Below are positions 1-8,917 of a DNA stretch of 64,000 nt, piece after piece. The notes under the pieces are model-generated. The model made no database searches. It had not been told where the DNA came from and saw only the letters and a list, made by a program, of their open reading frames with translations. Within the stretch, counting starts at the first letter, position 1. Each line of letters opens with the position of its first letter. Origin of the DNA: Deinococcus puniceus (GTDB lineage Bacteria; Deinococcota; Deinococci; Deinococcales; Deinococcaceae); assembly GCF_001644565.1 (NCBI RefSeq), contig NZ_CP011387.1:2525001-2589000 (forward strand). Direction: 5' to 3'. Position numbers and translations under genes: made by a program.

Positions 1-615
1 CAGTGCAGGCCGGGCCACCATGCCTGTCTCGCCCAATACCGCCAGCCGAACCGGGGGAGTGTCCGGGCCGGGAATCGGGGGGGTAAACGTGGGCAGGGTG
101 GCCGTCCAGATCAGAGTGCCGTCGCTGCGGTACAGGGCCAATTGCTGAGGCCCGTTCGGGCAGGCGCTGAGGGTCAGCAGGCGGTCACGGGTGGCGCTGG
201 TGGCCGTGCTGGTCAGGCACACAGGGGTAAACGGCGGCGCGGCAAAAGCTTGAGGTGTGGCGAGATTGGCGTCCCGGCTTTCCAGCCCCGCCGCTAGCGT
301 GAGGATGGCGCGGCCTCCCCCCGGCAAGGTATCGAGACTGACACCGCCCGTGACCGGAACCGTGACCTCGGTGGGTGCAGGTTGGCCGGATATGCCGCCC
401 GTGGTGACAGTACGCAGGGTCGCGCCGCCATCGGTCAGGACAGCCAGCCGCAGCACAGGCAACCCTTCTTCGGTGCCGGTACAGGCGGCGAGCAGCAGGG
501 GCAGAAGGAGGAAGGGCAGACGCTTTGGCCGAATTGGGGCGGCCCCCACGCTCTTTCCACTGACCGCCAACCACTGACCACCCACGAACCGCCCTATCAA
601 GTTCCGTTTCAACAT
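1..615 (-). CDS. Putative lipoprotein, C-terminus beyond window
   Basis: The reading frame opens at an ATG (613-615) preceded by a GAGG ribosome site and runs off the left edge, so at least 205 residues are present and the true end is unknown. The N-terminus has basic residues, then a hydrophobic run ending in the lipobox LLAAC at about residues 35-40, so it is probably a lipid-anchored exported protein. The remainder is Thr/Pro/Gly-rich with a TATLPTFTPP-type stretch and looks like beta-structure; no domain was recognised. It is the last gene visible of a leftward run: the LptD-like gene ends 25 bp upstream, so the two are probably cotranscribed. The function is unknown; the envelope context (LptD-like, SpoIID) suggests a cell-surface role. 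Confidence 0.7.
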   Translation of the reverse strand, partial: MLKRNLIGRFVGGQWLAVSGKSVGAAPIRPKRLPFLLLPLLLAACTGTEEGLPVLRLAVLTDGGATLRTVTTGGISGQPAPTEVTVPVTGGVSLDTLPGGGRAILTLAAGLESRDANLATPQAFAAPPFTPVCLTSTATSATRDRLLTLSACPNGPQQLALYRSDGTLIWTATLPTFTPPIPGPDTPPVRLAVLGETGMVARPAL

Positions 616-640
616 ACTGACCTCAGAGGGACAAACAGCA

Positions 641-3600
641 TCAGCGGACGCCCGGCAACAGTGTGGGCAGGGGCGTCAGGCCGCCGGAACCGATGTCGAA
701 CAGCGGATAATTGGTGCTGCCGGGCAGCCCGATGGCGAGGCGGTAGCGCTGGATGCTCAGGTCTATTTCGGCCTGAAGTGCCCAGCAGCAACGGTCTATG
801 GTGAGGCCGATGACCGGCGCGAGCGGGGTGGGATTAAGGCGCACGCCATCTTGCCAAGTGAACGTTTGGCGCAGGCTGGCCGTGAGGTACGCGCCGGGTT
901 TGGGGCCGTTGCCCAGCGCCAGCCCCAGCCGCAGCGGGTTCAGGGTCAGGCTGTCGGTGGCCTTGTCGTCGGGGAAGGTGCCTGTGCGCGTGCGGCTGTA
1001 ATTGGCCGTGCCAGACAATGAGAACCGGGTGCCGAATTGCCAGTTGGCCGTCAGGTCGGCGCGGGCGAGTTCGGTGCGCTGCTGATCGAGGCCCTTCACA
1101 TTGAACAGGGCCGTCGCGCCGATGCTCTGGCCCGGACGGCTGGTGCGGAGGCTGGCGTTTAGGCTGGGGCGAGTAAAGCCGAAGCGGGCCACATCGAAGG
1201 GGCCGCCGTAGGTCACCTGCCAGTTGGTGGCCTGCCCCGCCACCGTGCCCACGCTGAAGCTCACCGTGCCACTTTCCTTGACGTTGGCGGGTTGGTTGAT
1301 CAGCAGATCGTGTGTCGTAGACAGCGTGTAAGCCCCGCGCCAAGTCACACTGGCACTACCGTTGAGCCGGGGCGTGGCCTGCGCCGATAAAGTGGCCGCG
1401 TCGGTAGGAAAGGTCAGCGTTTCGCGGGCGCTGACAGTGAAGGGATTGAGCACCGTGTCGCGCGTGCCCGTCGCATTAAATTCTGCACCGATGGCACTGA
1501 TATTGGGCGTCTGGACGGCGTGCGTGACGAACACGTTGAAGTTGTTGGTTCGCACGTCGCCCGTCACAGTGGCCCGCACCGTGAACGGCGAATACCCCCC
1601 GGAGCGCGTGTAGCCACCAGTGGCCGAAAGCGCGAGATTGGGCGCGGGCCACAGGCGGCGAATAGGCGGGGGGGCGGGGGGCGTGACAGGCGTGCTGGTG
1701 GTTGCCGTGCTGGACGCTGCGGGCGGAGTCGTCGTGGTCTGACTGCTTGTCGTCTGGGTGGCTGTCGTCTGGGCAGCTGTCGTCTGGGCAGCTGTCGTCT
1801 GGGCAGCTGTGGTTGCCGTACCGTCAGCCGCAGTGCCGCTTGCTGAACTGCCCGCACCCGTTCCAGTTTGCGCTGTCCCGGTTTGCGCTGCGCCCGAGTT
1901 GGCGGGGATTTGACTGGCAGTGGGAACCGCCTGACTCTGGCCTGTATTAGTTTGGCCCGAACTGGTCTGACTCGCGTTGGCCCGGTTCGCCGCCGCGATC
2001 TGCTCGTCGGTACGCGGGTCGCTGAGCGTGATGGAATAATTGGCGCTCTCCACCACTCCGGTATAGAAGTTGTGCGACAACGACGCCGACGCGCTCAGCG
2101 GTACGCGGTTTACCGACAGGTTGAAATTGGCAGGTGCCTGCGCCTCTGGCCCCAACATCAGGTCGCGGGTGAGCGAGACGCCAAAGGTCACGTCCTTGAC
2201 GGGTACCGTGTTGACGGTCAGGCCGATGGGCGCACTGACGCGGCGGCCCGAAAGAGCATCGAAGGCGAAAGGACTTGTGCCCTCGATGCGGGTGTACGCG
2301 CCGCTGACGGTGAACGTGTTGGTGGTATTCCAGCGCTGGGTCAGTTGTGCGCCGAGGTTGAGTTGCACGGTTCTGGCCCCGGTGCCGTAGTAGCGCCCGG
2401 TAAAGGTATTGCTGAGGGTCAGGTCGGCGTTCGTCCACGGCTTGGCGGTATAGCCGAGGGTGTGCTGTTCCTCTAGGCGCGACGTGGAAATGTTGATGCC
2501 CTGCAAGGTAGCGCTGCGTGAGAGCGGATTGCTTTGGCCCGTGTACTGCCCCACCGTGAACTTGAAATCGGCGCTGAGGCCGCCCTGTACGTAGGGTTTG
2601 GGGTCGATGACGACTTCGGGCTGCTTGAGGGGCGTGGTCAGCCGCGTGACTCCCTCCGGGCCGTAGCGGTCTACGTAATTGAACTGCCCGCTGAACAGCG
2701 GATACTCCACGTTCACGCCAAAATTGACGTTGGTGACGCCGCGCTCCGGATCGGTAGAGGCGCGGCCCAGATCGCTGCGGGTAACGCTCAGGCTGTAATC
2801 GAGGTCGCGCACGGCGGTCACGAGCGGAATCCGGCCCTTGGCGCTGAAATTGATGTCCAGATCGGTGCCGGGCTGCAACGTTCCATCGGCCAAAAAGGGG
2901 CGCGGGTTGTTGAGGACGTACAGATTCAGGCGGTCTATGAACGGCAGCGGCTGATAGGAACGCAACGACACGCCGACGCCGAAGCTGGGGTTGCGGTTCT
3001 GGTAGTAGCGCAGCAGCGTCGTGCCCAGCGTGGTGGAGCCGATGCTGAAGGGCAAATCGGCCTCCACGGTGTAACCGTCCTGCGCCGCCTGCCCAATCGA
3101 GAGGCGCGGCTGACGTTCGGGGTCGTTGAGGGGCAGCACCAGCACGGGCAGATACAGCACCGGAAAGTCGGCCAGCAGCAGTTGGGCGCGGTAAGCCACC
3201 AGCCGGTCTCCGGGATACACGATCAGGCGTTCGGCGCGGAAGGCGTAGTCGTTGGGCGTGCGGCCACACTTGGCGCAGGGCGTGAAATAGCCGTTACTGG
3301 CCCGCAGTTGCCCCGGAATCCGGTCAACCTCCGAACCCCGAATTTCCAAGTCGGCGTCGCTGATCAGCACGTCCTGTCCGGTGAGTTCCTCGGTGCCCAA
3401 ATCCACCACCAAGTTTTCTCCGGTCAGTGTTTGCGCGTCAGAGGCCGAAAAGTAGCTGGCCTTGCCCACCAGCGTCAGCGTGCGGCGGGTACGGTTGTAC
3501 TCCACGCGCAGGGCTTTCACGATGTCGTCGTCTACCCGCAGTTCCACGCCGCCCGACTCCTGTGCGCCACTGATCAGTACGATTTCTTGGCCGTCCAGTT

Positions 3601-3754
3601 GCCGCAGCTCCAGCGTATCGGCGCTGATGATCTTGACGGTGCGGGCCTCTGCGCCGCCCACGAGTCCGGCGAAGGTGAGTGCCGCGCCCAGCAGCAGGCC
3701 TGCCAGCCTGTTCTTCCGCCTTCTGACTGTGCCGGATGCACCCGCCCGTTTCAT
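641..3754 (-). CDS. LptD/OstA-like outer-membrane beta-barrel protein
   Basis: The product has about 1037 residues with an N-terminal signal peptide (basic start, then AGLLLGAALTFAGLVGG). Residues about 40-130 look like the OstA/LptA-type beta-jellyroll (ISADTLELRQLDGQEIVLIS, then DAQTLTGENLVVDLGTEELT). The remainder is rich in alternating Ser/Thr/aromatic strands typical of LptD barrels. LptD delivers LPS in proteobacteria; Deinococcus has an outer layer but no classical LPS, so the cargo here is unknown. A low-complexity Gln/Thr/Ala segment with repeated AAQTT lies at about residues 640-690. The ATG at 3752-3754 overlaps the stop of the upstream SpoIID gene (ATGA), implying translational coupling; a TTG at 3766 is a less likely start. 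Confidence 0.75.
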   Translation of the reverse strand: MKRAGASGTVRRRKNRLAGLLLGAALTFAGLVGGAEARTVKIISADTLELRQLDGQEIVLISGAQESGGVELRVDDDIVKALRVEYNRTRRTLTLVGKASYFSASDAQTLTGENLVVDLGTEELTGQDVLISDADLEIRGSEVDRIPGQLRASNGYFTPCAKCGRTPNDYAFRAERLIVYPGDRLVAYRAQLLLADFPVLYLPVLVLPLNDPERQPRLSIGQAAQDGYTVEADLPFSIGSTTLGTTLLRYYQNRNPSFGVGVSLRSYQPLPFIDRLNLYVLNNPRPFLADGTLQPGTDLDINFSAKGRIPLVTAVRDLDYSLSVTRSDLGRASTDPERGVTNVNFGVNVEYPLFSGQFNYVDRYGPEGVTRLTTPLKQPEVVIDPKPYVQGGLSADFKFTVGQYTGQSNPLSRSATLQGINISTSRLEEQHTLGYTAKPWTNADLTLSNTFTGRYYGTGARTVQLNLGAQLTQRWNTTNTFTVSGAYTRIEGTSPFAFDALSGRRVSAPIGLTVNTVPVKDVTFGVSLTRDLMLGPEAQAPANFNLSVNRVPLSASASLSHNFYTGVVESANYSITLSDPRTDEQIAAANRANASQTSSGQTNTGQSQAVPTASQIPANSGAAQTGTAQTGTGAGSSASGTAADGTATTAAQTTAAQTTAAQTTATQTTSSQTTTTPPAASSTATTSTPVTPPAPPPIRRLWPAPNLALSATGGYTRSGGYSPFTVRATVTGDVRTNNFNVFVTHAVQTPNISAIGAEFNATGTRDTVLNPFTVSARETLTFPTDAATLSAQATPRLNGSASVTWRGAYTLSTTHDLLINQPANVKESGTVSFSVGTVAGQATNWQVTYGGPFDVARFGFTRPSLNASLRTSRPGQSIGATALFNVKGLDQQRTELARADLTANWQFGTRFSLSGTANYSRTRTGTFPDDKATDSLTLNPLRLGLALGNGPKPGAYLTASLRQTFTWQDGVRLNPTPLAPVIGLTIDRCCWALQAEIDLSIQRYRLAIGLPGSTNYPLFDIGSGGLTPLPTLLPGVR

Positions 3755-5010
3755 TGGGTCATCCAAGAAGGAGCGGCGGGGGAACGGGCGAAGATACCCG
3801 GAGAGGCGGGAGAAGGCAGCGGGCGAACCAGCGCCAGCACGGGCCGCGTTTCCTCTGCCCCACCTGCCAGCGCACTCAGCGACGTGCCGGGGTAATAGAA
3901 GCCCAGCACGTGCAGATGGTCATAGCCCTGCCGCGCCAGCCCCAACGCCCCGTACTGAGAGAGGCCGACGCCATGCCCCGCGCCCGCGCCCTCCACGATG
4001 AGGGGGTTCAGGCCCGACAACGTGGCCCGGCTACTGACTGCGCCCAGCGAACGCACGAAGCCGCCTGCATCGGCCCCCGAAATGCGGGCCACTCCTGACG
4101 CACCCGTGAAACTGATTTCTTGCGGTCTGCCCGACGCGCTGACACTGGTAACCGTGACGGCCTGAAGGGTGCCGACGCGCACGCGGTAGCGCCCCGCGAC
4201 GTCCTGTACTTTGCTCAGCGGAATCTCTAAACGCCACTGCGCACGCGGCCCACCCGCCGAAAAGGGATCGGCTTTGGCGGTCAGGTAGGGCACGTCTTTG
4301 CCCCAGACCTCGGCACTGGACGCCGTGAACCCGCCCGAATCGCTGGAAAAATAGGTGCTGGCCGCCTTGCCCGCGTAGGCCACGACTTGCCCGGCGGTGG
4401 CGGCGATGGCGGCATCGGTGGCAGGTTTTTCAGAAGAGAGTCCGGTGTAGACCTGACAGCTTTCGGTGGCGCAGGTGTCGTAGGGCAGAGCCGGATTCAC
4501 GCGGGCGGCGACGTAGGTGCGGGCAATCACGGCCTGGGCCGCCAGCGCCGCAGCGGGCCAGGAACTCGGCATCTCGGACGCCACGACGCCGCGCAGATAG
4601 TCCTCCACATTCACCACGTTGATGGCCTGCACGCCGCCGCGCTCGGTTCGCAGGAACACGCCGCCCCGGTAGGCCTTGCCGCCGATTTCCACCACACTGC
4701 CGGGGGTCGGCGGCAAATACAGGGTGGCGTTGCCGGAATCCTGCCCGTTCAGCGTGAGGCGTGCGCCTGCGCCGCTGCCCTGCACGCCCACGCGCCACGC
4801 CGCCAATTGCAGGGGCGCGGGGGTGGGCACCGCCGGATAGACCGGAAGGGGCGCTACCGGAGGGGCCGCCACCGGAACCCGCACCGTCAGGCTGGGCGCG
4901 GCCAGCACCAGCACACGCACATTCAGGGCCGAGGCCGCAGAACAACACAGCAACCCGCCCAACATCAAGACGTGTGCGGGCAGCCGGGAACAGAAACGCG
5001 GTGCAGACAT
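3751..5010 (-). CDS. SpoIID/LytB-domain protein
   Basis: This is a 419-residue exported protein with a hydrophobic signal segment (residues about 10-29). The SpoIID/LytB core is clear: NVEDYLRGVVASEMP, AAQAVIARTYV, YDTCATESCQVYTG, then YFSSDSGGFTASSAEVWG, and late in the protein GAGHGVGLSQYGALGLA. In Firmicutes this family cleaves denuded glycan strands or stimulates cell-wall amidases; in Deinococcus-Thermus a role in peptidoglycan remodelling is likely but unproven. It is the first gene of the run SpoIID, LptD-like, lipoprotein, with a 4-bp overlap to the next gene. A TATACT box lies 8 nt before the ATG, so the transcript may begin at or near the start codon. Confidence 0.85.
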   Translation of the reverse strand: MSAPRFCSRLPAHVLMLGGLLCCSAASALNVRVLVLAAPSLTVRVPVAAPPVAPLPVYPAVPTPAPLQLAAWRVGVQGSGAGARLTLNGQDSGNATLYLPPTPGSVVEIGGKAYRGGVFLRTERGGVQAINVVNVEDYLRGVVASEMPSSWPAAALAAQAVIARTYVAARVNPALPYDTCATESCQVYTGLSSEKPATDAAIAATAGQVVAYAGKAASTYFSSDSGGFTASSAEVWGKDVPYLTAKADPFSAGGPRAQWRLEIPLSKVQDVAGRYRVRVGTLQAVTVTSVSASGRPQEISFTGASGVARISGADAGGFVRSLGAVSSRATLSGLNPLIVEGAGAGHGVGLSQYGALGLARQGYDHLHVLGFYYPGTSLSALAGGAEETRPVLALVRPLPSPASPGIFARSPAAPSWMTQ

Positions 5011-5091
5011 GTGCGGCGAGTATACGCAGCCCCCCCTTTGTGGGCCATGAGAAAGGTCGGCTGTAGGGAGAGCAGATCGGCGGAGGTCAGG

Positions 5092-5246
5092 CGTCTAAGG
5101 GTCTAGGGTCGAAGGAAGAGCAAGGGCATACCTCGCTGCTCTCTTGTCGTGCCGCAAGTACCGGACTCCGCAGGGCAACAGCTTGAGCCAGAGCCTGTCA
5201 TCAGTTTTTAGACCCTTGAGCCGTAGACACAGCACCCTTAGACGCC
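5092..5246. repeat. Family A palindromic repeat, copy 1
   Basis: A left array of degenerate 7-8 bp units of the type GGGTCTAA (5092-5115) faces an inverted right array (5207-5246, units of the type TTAGACCC). They enclose about 90 bp. The element fills most of the gap between two divergently transcribed genes. It is followed by a short family E motif (ACAACCCACAGCCC, about 5266-5279). Confidence 0.7.
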
Positions 5247-5299
5247 CTTCCCGCAGCCCACGCGCCACAACCCACAGCCCAAACACGCCATCATGCCCC

Positions 5300-6538
5300 A
5301 TGACGGCAGCGGCAGCGGGACAGGTCTGGGCACACGTCGGGCAATCTTTTTCGAAAACGGAATACGACATCGTAGTCATCGGGGCCGGACGGATGGGCGC
5401 GGCCTGTGCGCTGTATCTGCGGCAACTGATGCCGGGTTCCAAGCTGCTGATCGTGGAGCAGGGCGGCCTGCCCAACGAAGACGGCGCGACGATTCTGGCG
5501 GCGGGCGTCTGGACGGTGCAGGACATTCCAGAGGGAAAAGAAGGCCAACTGTGGACAGCGCGGGCCGACTGGACAAGGGCACAGTTGGCTGTTCAGGACG
5601 GGATTCAGTTTCAGACGCACCTGCTGCTGAGCCTGCACTCCACAGGGGGGCCGGGGCGGGTACGGACGGCGGAGGCTTTGGCCGCGTCTCCGGGTTCGCT
5701 GGCCCTATTGGACGCCGATCTGCTCCCCTTTGCCGAGCCTGACCCCACGGCGGCCACCTACAGACCCGGTGCGCTGGCGGCGGCTCAGGCGGGGGCAGCG
5801 GTGCGGGCGGGCGCTGACCTGATGCTGAACACTGGGGCGCACCCCATCCCCGGCGGCGTGCGCCTAGACCGCCTGACCGTGACCAATACGCACCAGATCG
5901 TGACGCACGAAACCCACACCATCCGGGCCGGATTCGTGGTGGTGGCTGCTGGAGCCGAAGGGCCGGAACTGCTGGAGCAGGGCCTAGGCATTCATACCAC
6001 CCACGCCCGCGCCTACCGCCAGACGCCGCGCCTGAATGCACCCAGCGAAGGCGGCGGCGAGAGCGGGGCCGACCTCTCCCCCGTTCTGCGGGTGAATGGT
6101 CTGATGGTACGCCCGCAGAACGGGGGCTACACGCTGTATCCGCGCATTCATCACCGCGATCCACACGGCTACGTGCCCACCGGGGGCCGCCTGACCGGAG
6201 TTCCGGTGGGCCTGCGCCGCGAAACGCTGGAAGATTGGGTGGGCCTGATGGACGCCCTGCCTGTGCTGGGAACGGAGGCGCTGGAGACGGGCCGCAGCCT
6301 AGCCGATGTGCCGGGCGCGTGGCTGGCCTTGCCGAGGGGCCAAACAGACGCGCCGCCGCTGCATCAGCGCGTGTTGCCAGACGTATCGCTACTGCTGGGT
6401 GGCCCGCTGGCCGATACGTTGGGACTGGCGGTGGCGTTCGACTTGGCGGCAGACTACGCGGGACGAAGCGGCAGACCTTGGGAAGAGGGCAATCGCGTTG
6501 CTCACCCACCCCCTCCCAGCCTCCCCCCTCAAGGGTGA
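5300..6538 (+). CDS. FAD-dependent oxidoreductase (D-amino-acid oxidase-like)
   Basis: About 412 residues. The Rossmann FAD-binding motif is near the N-terminus (DIVVIGAGRMGAACALYL) followed by the acidic end of the second strand (LLIVEQ). A second FAD-contact region is VVVAAGAEGPELL. This is the DAO/GlpD-like fold that oxidises amino acids or amines; the substrate cannot be read from sequence. The ATG at 5300 is chosen because the homologous region begins soon after; no good ribosome site is visible and an upstream ATG at 5144 would add residues coded by repeat DNA. The last 18 or so residues (NRVAHPPPPSLPPQG end) are encoded by a family B repeat, so the original C-terminus was probably replaced. 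Confidence 0.75.
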   Translation: MTAAAAGQVWAHVGQSFSKTEYDIVVIGAGRMGAACALYLRQLMPGSKLLIVEQGGLPNEDGATILAAGVWTVQDIPEGKEGQLWTARADWTRAQLAVQDGIQFQTHLLLSLHSTGGPGRVRTAEALAASPGSLALLDADLLPFAEPDPTAATYRPGALAAAQAGAAVRAGADLMLNTGAHPIPGGVRLDRLTVTNTHQIVTHETHTIRAGFVVVAAGAEGPELLEQGLGIHTTHARAYRQTPRLNAPSEGGGESGADLSPVLRVNGLMVRPQNGGYTLYPRIHHRDPHGYVPTGGRLTGVPVGLRRETLEDWVGLMDALPVLGTEALETGRSLADVPGAWLALPRGQTDAPPLHQRVLPDVSLLLGGPLADTLGLAVAFDLAADYAGRSGRPWEEGNRVAHPPPPSLPPQG

Positions 6539-6580
6539 GGAGCTAAAACCAAGTTTCTAGGTTTTGCCGTTCGCCCTTGC
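6488..6580. repeat. Family B repeat, partial copy at gene 3' end
   Basis: The stretch beginning GGCAATCGC and continuing through CTCACCC, CCCCCTCAAGGGTGAG and AGTTTCTAGGTTTTGCC matches the copy at 14950-15060 nearly base for base, but lacks an internal segment. It overlaps the end of the oxidoreductase gene and supplies its stop codon (TGA, 6536-6538). Confidence 0.65.
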
Positions 6581-6642
6581 CTCTTGCGACACTCGCAGAA
6601 CTACGGTGCAGCAGGGCCACCCCGCAACCTCCCCGCTCCAGC

Positions 6643-6674
6643 ACCTTAGACTTTTAGACCCTTGACCCTTAGAC
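6643..6674. repeat. Family A array, single arm
   Basis: This is a right-hand type array (CCTTAGACTTTTAGACCC then TTGACCCTTAGACC) preceded by CCGCTCCAGCA, the same flank found at 46843-46853. It lies between two convergent genes. Confidence 0.6.
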
Positions 6675-6682
6675 CACGCTCC

Positions 6683-7579
6683 CTACGCCGGATTCAGCGT
6701 CAGCATCGTGATTTCTGGCGTACACAGGTTGCGAACTGGCAGCCCGCTGACGCCTAAGCCCCGGCTGACGTAAGCAGGTGTAGCGTGCGCCCCCGTGACC
6801 CAGCCCATCGCGTACTTTTGGCCGTAGCGACTGGGCACCATGGGTGCCCCCAGCAGCGGGAACCGCACCTGTCCGCCGTGCGTGTGGCCGCACAGCACCA
6901 AGCCCACCGGAGCGAGCAAATCGGGCAACAGGTCGGGATTGTGGCTGACCAACAACGTGGCGCGGCCCCCCGCTTCGGCCAAAGCTGCCGCCGCGTCGGG
7001 CTGGCCGTGCCACAGGTCGTCTACGCCGCCAATGTGCAGGTCGGCACGCGGGGTGCGGCCCTCATTTCGCAGCAGGGTCACGCCCGCCGCCGCAAACGCC
7101 ACCCGCAATTCCTCACGCCGGGCCTGCCAATCGGAGCGCTTGGAGCCGTAATGCCGGTTGCCGTAGTAGCCGAAGCTGCCGTAATCGTGGTTGCCCCACA
7201 CGCCGTACACGCCCAGCGGCGCACGCAACCGTGCCAATTGCGCCAGCAGCGGCGTGGGCGGGCCGTCGGTGCGGTAATCCATCAGGTCGCCGCCCAGCAG
7301 CACCAGATCGGGGCGCTCGGCGTTGGTGGCGTCTATCCACCCCTGCACGTTGTTTTCATGGATAAACAGGCCGTAATGCAGGTCGGTGAGGAAGGCCACC
7401 CGCAGCGGCGCTTGCAGTCCGGGCAAAGGGCGTGTGTGGCGCGTGACGCCGTGCCGGTAACTCTGGGCCACCGTTGCGCCGCCGAGTAGCCCCACCGCCG
7501 CGCCGCTGCCCAGCAGCCCACGCAGGAAGCGGCGGCGGGAAGAGTTGGGCACGGTGGATGATGGAGGGAGGTCGGACAC
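6683..7579 (-). CDS. Tat-exported metallophosphoesterase (YkuE/YaeI-like)
   Basis: About 298 residues. The N-terminus has a twin-arginine signal (SRRRFLRGLLG) plus a hydrophobic stretch, so the folded enzyme is probably exported by Tat. Calcineurin-like metal motifs are present in order: TDLHYG, GGDLMDY, GNHDYG, SHNPDLL and CGHTHGGQVR. Related proteins (YkuE, YaeI) are phosphodiesterases acting on cell-wall or nucleotide-lipid substrates; the substrate here is unknown. The GTG at 7577-7579 is chosen because a TAACCT box ends 6 nt before it, fitting leaderless initiation; a GTG two codons upstream would fall just after that box. It is convergent with the oxidoreductase gene and separated from it by repeats. 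Confidence 0.85.
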   Translation of the reverse strand: MSDLPPSSTVPNSSRRRFLRGLLGSGAAVGLLGGATVAQSYRHGVTRHTRPLPGLQAPLRVAFLTDLHYGLFIHENNVQGWIDATNAERPDLVLLGGDLMDYRTDGPPTPLLAQLARLRAPLGVYGVWGNHDYGSFGYYGNRHYGSKRSDWQARREELRVAFAAAGVTLLRNEGRTPRADLHIGGVDDLWHGQPDAAAALAEAGGRATLLVSHNPDLLPDLLAPVGLVLCGHTHGGQVRFPLLGAPMVPSRYGQKYAMGWVTGAHATPAYVSRGLGVSGLPVRNLCTPEITMLTLNPA

Positions 7580-7724
7580 GCGCACAGGTTAGGGCAGGCG
7601 GGCGCGGCGGGGCGTCCTCCAGAAGTTGGCCCTAACAGACAGGAGGGCAGGTACCGAAGCCCGTCCCGTGATCTGCGCGGCAAATTTCTTGACCCAGTTC
7701 AGAGTTGAAACCTGTACCGGGCGC

Positions 7725-7730
7725 TACACT
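7725..7730 (+). promoter_or_regulatory. -10 box TACACT, leaderless promoter
   Basis: TACACT ends 7 nt before the ATG at 7738, the spacing expected for leaderless transcripts in Deinococcus. No clear -35 at 17 bp is seen. Confidence 0.5.
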
Positions 7731-7737
7731 GCCGCCT

Positions 7738-8048
7738 ATGTCTGGTGCTGCCTCCCCCGAAAACCTACTGACCCCAACTCTTCTGGTCATTGACGTGCTG
7801 GACGAGGAAGCAGGACTGGCCGACGTGGAGGATTCGCAGGGCCGCACCTTTCAGTTGCCCGCCGAGTGGCTGCCCGGAGCCGCCGACGGGGCCGCCTACC
7901 GCGTAGAAGTGTCGGGGGGCCGCGTGACCTTTGTACCCGATGCCGACGGCGCACGCCTGCTGAGAGAACGCAGCAAACAGACGTTGCTGGACTTCAGTGA
8001 CGAGCACGGCAGTGATGAGCTGGAAGACGGCCCCCAAAGCAGGGACGA

Positions 8049-8052
<4 letters not shown>
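7738..8052 (+). CDS. DUF3006-like small protein
   Basis: A 104-residue protein with the pattern of DUF3006: an N-terminal beta strand LLVIDVLDEEAGLADVED, a middle LPAEWLPGAADGAAYRVEV, and a C-terminal helix LRERSKQTLLDFSDE. The family's function is unknown; members are often encoded beside hydrolases. The stop overlaps the ATG of the following phosphatase gene (ATGA at 8049-8052), so the two are translated as a pair. The start at 7738 is supported by the -10 box 7 nt upstream; an in-frame ATG at 7705 would lie upstream of that box. Confidence 0.75.
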
Positions 8053-8852
<800 letters not shown>

Positions 8853-8869
8853 GCAAGGGCAATAACGGA

Positions 8870-8905
8870 CAGCAGGCGCGAGACATCTTCAATTCGCGCC
8901 TGCTG
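8870..8905. terminator. Perfect 12-bp hairpin between convergent genes
   Basis: CAGCAGGCGCGA and its exact reverse complement TCGCGCCTGCTG flank a 12-nt loop. There is no T-run on either strand, so it would act as a two-way stem-loop barrier rather than a classical intrinsic terminator. Confidence 0.6.
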
Positions 8906-8917
8906 GTGTGTGGTTGT

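Noticed and set aside
257..804. Plus-strand frames at the left edge
   Set aside because: They run opposite to the lipoprotein and LptD-like genes and lack family features or ribosome sites.
2534..3895. Long plus-strand frame opposite the LptD-like gene
   Set aside because: It is a shadow of the real gene with no domain features and would overlap two real genes.
5092..5246. CRISPR-like array
   Set aside because: The units are 7-8 bp with no spacers of fixed length and no cas genes nearby.
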